Shown: in pieces, positions 63,001 through 64,000 of the stretch
Layout: each line of letters begins with the position of its first letter
Numbering within the stretch: position 1 is the stretch's first letter
Assembly (NCBI GenBank): GCA_964571145.1
Contig: CAZNAP010000003.1
Span: forward strand, 1-64,000
Length of the DNA stretch: 64,000 nt
Direction: 5' to 3'
DNA from: Suilimivivens sp964571145
GTDB lineage: Bacteria > Bacillota > Clostridia > Lachnospirales > Lachnospiraceae
The notes under the pieces: generated by a model
Told to the model about the DNA's origin: nothing
Database searches by the model: none
The model's input: the letters and a program-made list of their open reading frames with translations, nothing else
Translations under genes and position numbers: made by a program

Positions 63001-63216
63001 TCTGTATCTGGGAATCATATCTTTAATAACACGTGTCAGTACGTGGCCGATATGCGGTTTGCCGTTTGCTGTCGGCGGTCCGTCATAAAAAGTATAGGTT
63101 TCTCCCTCTTTACGGTTTTCCATACTTTTCTCGAAAATATTGTTTTCACGCCAGAACTTCTCAGTTTCTTTTTCGCGTTCTACGAAATTTAGATTTGTTG
63201 ATACTTTTTGATACAT
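60064..63216 (-). CDS. ileS: Isoleucyl-tRNA synthetase
   Basis: 1050 residues. Class I motifs are present: the HIGH-type DGPPTANGKPHIGHVL near residue 45-60 and KMSKS in GQKMSKSKGNAVDPFD near residue 590. The editing domain lies between them (AWTTTPWTLPSN). The C-terminal part is of the longer, eukaryote-like type (about 1040 residues) rather than the 920-residue E. coli type. This branch is often less sensitive to mupirocin; that is family knowledge, not shown here. The gene is controlled by a T-box leader. Confidence 0.96.
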   Translation of the reverse strand: MYQKVSTNLNFVEREKETEKFWRENNIFEKSMENRKEGETYTFYDGPPTANGKPHIGHVLTRVIKDMIPRYRTMKGYMVPRKAGWDTHGLPVELEVEKLLGLDGKEQIEEYGLDPFISKCKESVWKYKGMWEDFSGTVGFWADMDNPYVTYHDDFIESEWWALKQIWDKKLLYKGFKIVPYCPRCGTPLSSHEVAQGYKAVKERSAVVRFKVVGEDAYFLAWTTTPWTLPSNVALCVNPDETYCKVKAADGYTYYMAQALLEKVLGNLATEEAPAYEVLETYKGTDLEYKAYEPLFACAGEGAAKQKKKGHFVTCDTYVTMTDGTGIVHIAPAFGEDDAQVGRRYDLPFVQFVDGKGNMTDETPYAGLFVKKADPEILKDLDKEGKLFDAPKFEHDYPFCWRCDTPLIYYARESWFIKMTAVKEDLIRNNNTINWIPESIGKGRFGDWLENIQDWGVSRNRYWGTPLNVWECSCGHMESIGSREELEKMSGNPAAKTVELHRPYIDEITCTCPKCGGVMKRVPEVIDCWFDSGAMPFAQHHYPFENKEVFEKQFPAQFISEAVDQTRGWFYSLLAESTLLFNKAPYENVIVLGHVQDENGQKMSKSKGNAVDPFDALETYGADAIRWYFYINSAPWLPNRFHGKAVMEGQRKFMGTLWNTYAFFVLYANIDHFNPTNYTLDYDQLPVMDKWLLSKLNTLIKQVDEHLANYRIPEAARALDGFVDEMSNWYVRRSRERFWAKGMEQDKINAYMTLYTALVDVCKCAAPMIPFMTEDIYRNLVCSVDDKAPESVHLCDFPVADTARIDQKLEDDMEEVLDAVVMGRACRNAANIKNRQPIGTMFIKAPFELSDFYQEIIEDELNVKKVVFTDDVRDFTSYTFKPQLRTVGPKYGKQLGGIQKTLASLDGNKAMDELKSVGALKFDVDGTEVALTEEDLLIEMNHKEGYISEADNQMTVVLDTNLTEELLEEGFVYEIISKIQTMRKDAGFEVMDHISVSIKDNEKLSALVMKNKDSIAQKVLADEIVSNKDLAVEKEWNINGENAVIGVQKR

Positions 63217-63285
63217 CTCGTTCTCCTCTCGTTTCTTATAGCACGGCAGACATTTTCCTCATTGCTCGCTTATATCCGTGCAAAA

Positions 63286-63535
63286 TAAGAAACCTCGTCC
63301 TGTAAAAAGGACGAGGTCATAATTTACTCGTTAACCACCTGTTTACTCATACGCACCGATTGGCTACGGCTTAATATGCTTTCCTGTAACGGAGGACTCC
63401 GGCAAGACTTACTTGAATTTCAGTCCGCAGCTCAGAAGTGATTTTCTCTGTTCATCTACTAATACCGGCTTCCACCTGTTCCGGCTCGCTGTGATGTTTG
63501 AAAAACAGTTACTGTCTTCGTCATTGCTTTTATAT
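63286..63535 (-). promoter_or_regulatory. T-box riboswitch for ileS
   Basis: Reading the - strand: the leader begins GACGAAGACAGTAA (+ 63509-63522), followed by the stem-I apical region with GAGCCGG and GGTGGAAGCCGG. The specifier loop contains AAAATCA, where ATC (+ 63440-63442) is an Ile codon. The T-box sequence AGGTGGTTAACGAG (+ about 63327-63342) has TGGT to pair with an uncharged tRNA ACCA end. Stem ACCTCGTCC/GGACGAGGT (63292-63317) plus TTCTTATTTT is the competing terminator. Confidence 0.9.
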
Positions 63536-63540
63536 TCTCA

Positions 63541-63570
63541 AAAGTACACCATAAGCGCTTGCTTTGTCAA
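63541..63570 (-). promoter_or_regulatory. Promoter of the ileS T-box transcript
   Basis: TTGACA (+ 63565-63570) and TACTTT (+ 63541-63546) are separated by 18 bases, placing the start just before the first T-box stem. Confidence 0.6.
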
Positions 63571-63609
63571 GAGCTATTTGAATCTGCGGCTGTCTTCTTG
63601 TCTGCAGTC

Positions 63610-64000
63610 TTAGGCTGCATTTACCTTGGCTAGCTTTTTCTTCTGCACAATAATAATCGTAATTGCTATGCTAATCGATACAATGAGCAGTCCGCCCAGT
63701 GATGCAATACCTAATATCTTTTGTATATGCAGATAGTTGACTGCTTCTGAGGAAGACTTCTCTGCCAGCTCCAGGAACTTCATGGAATTGCTAAAAATCC
63801 GACGATTAATATAGATCCATATGCACCCTGCTTCTGCAATCAACAAAATAATATTGGTAAGTAAAGCCGGCCAAATCCTAATCGGTTTCTTTTCCTTCGG
63901 TTGCTCATTGGAGCGAACTTTTTTCCGCATAAAGAGAAGGCTCATCAAAATCACAAGTATACTAATGCCAAGCGTAATCAGAAGTGGCAAATACTGTACC
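63610..64000 (-). CDS. Small membrane protein, 5' end outside the window
   Basis: The frame is open to the window edge; an internal TTG at 63990 is a possible but unsupported start. At least 130 residues are visible, with three hydrophobic segments: PLLITLGISILVILMSLLFM, IWPALLTNIILLIAEAGCIWIYI and ILGIASLGGLLIVSISIAITIIIV. The tail is basic. I do not recognise a family. Its last codons overlap no other feature, and the ileS promoter starts about 40 bases downstream. Confidence 0.6.
   Translation of the reverse strand, partial: VQYLPLLITLGISILVILMSLLFMRKKVRSNEQPKEKKPIRIWPALLTNIILLIAEAGCIWIYINRRIFSNSMKFLELAEKSSSEAVNYLHIQKILGIASLGGLLIVSISIAITIIIVQKKKLAKVNAA

Overview
The window reads as chromosomal DNA of a low-GC, spore-lineage Firmicute, most likely a Lachnospiraceae-type Clostridium. 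Evidence: AGGAGG-type ribosome binding sites, a T-box in front of ileS, spoVG, spoIID, a SpoIIQ-like gene and a Spo0A-type DNA-binding protein, paired glgC/glgD, a DnaD/DnaI-type primosome pair and a YgiT/DUF4258 toxin-antitoxin remnant. I see no rRNA, tRNA, insertion sequence, prophage or CRISPR array.

Layout. 1-2047 is the 5' part of a CotH-family surface protein. 2277-11940 is a pseudaminic-acid-type glycan locus: pseF-pseI-pseG on the + strand converge on a - strand group of an ATP-grasp ligase, a PLP decarboxylase-like enzyme, a GT2 plus GT52-like fusion glycosyltransferase and pseC. The locus carries two intergenic arrays of short hairpin units (2277-2621 and 6875-7109) and in-frame micro-duplications inside three of its genes. 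A free-standing Spo0A C-terminal domain (11983-12348) precedes pseC. 12458-14200 holds a 3-methyladenine DNA glycosylase and a serine hydrolase. 14301-22274 is a Pho locus (pstSCAB-phoU-nptA-phoB-phoR) behind a Pho box at 22424-22451. Then come mfd, pth, spoVG, glgD/glgC (all -), murC, a cluster of six DnaA-box-like 9-mers (31315-31427), dnaD-dnaI-prs (+), and a 1129-residue fusion of a YfhO-like membrane protein with an M3 metallopeptidase next to a polyprenyl-phosphate GT2.

39439-47000 holds plsC, an unrecognised protein, an alpha/beta hydrolase, then a MurF-Ddl-VanX-like cell-wall precursor cassette, and a GH9-like lipoprotein that has lost its catalytic motif. 47024-51530 holds an amidohydrolase, spoIIQ-like and spoIID genes and a calcium-binding-repeat protein. 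51907-57363 holds a DUF368 membrane protein, the toxin-antitoxin remnant (toxin broken by an amber codon at a likely Trp), an aconitase-family hydratase and a double-domain PPK2. The window ends with glycogen phosphorylase, ileS with its T-box leader, and a partial membrane protein.

How it fits together: the pse genes would make CMP-pseudaminic acid for a surface glycan. The Pho locus covers high-affinity Pi uptake, Na/Pi transport and their control, and polyphosphate and glycogen enzymes handle storage. The MurF/Ddl/VanX and YfhO/GT2 groups act on the envelope. The least expected items are the hairpin-unit arrays, the DnaA-box cluster in front of dnaD, the YfhO-peptidase fusion and the Ddl-MurF-dipeptidase cassette.
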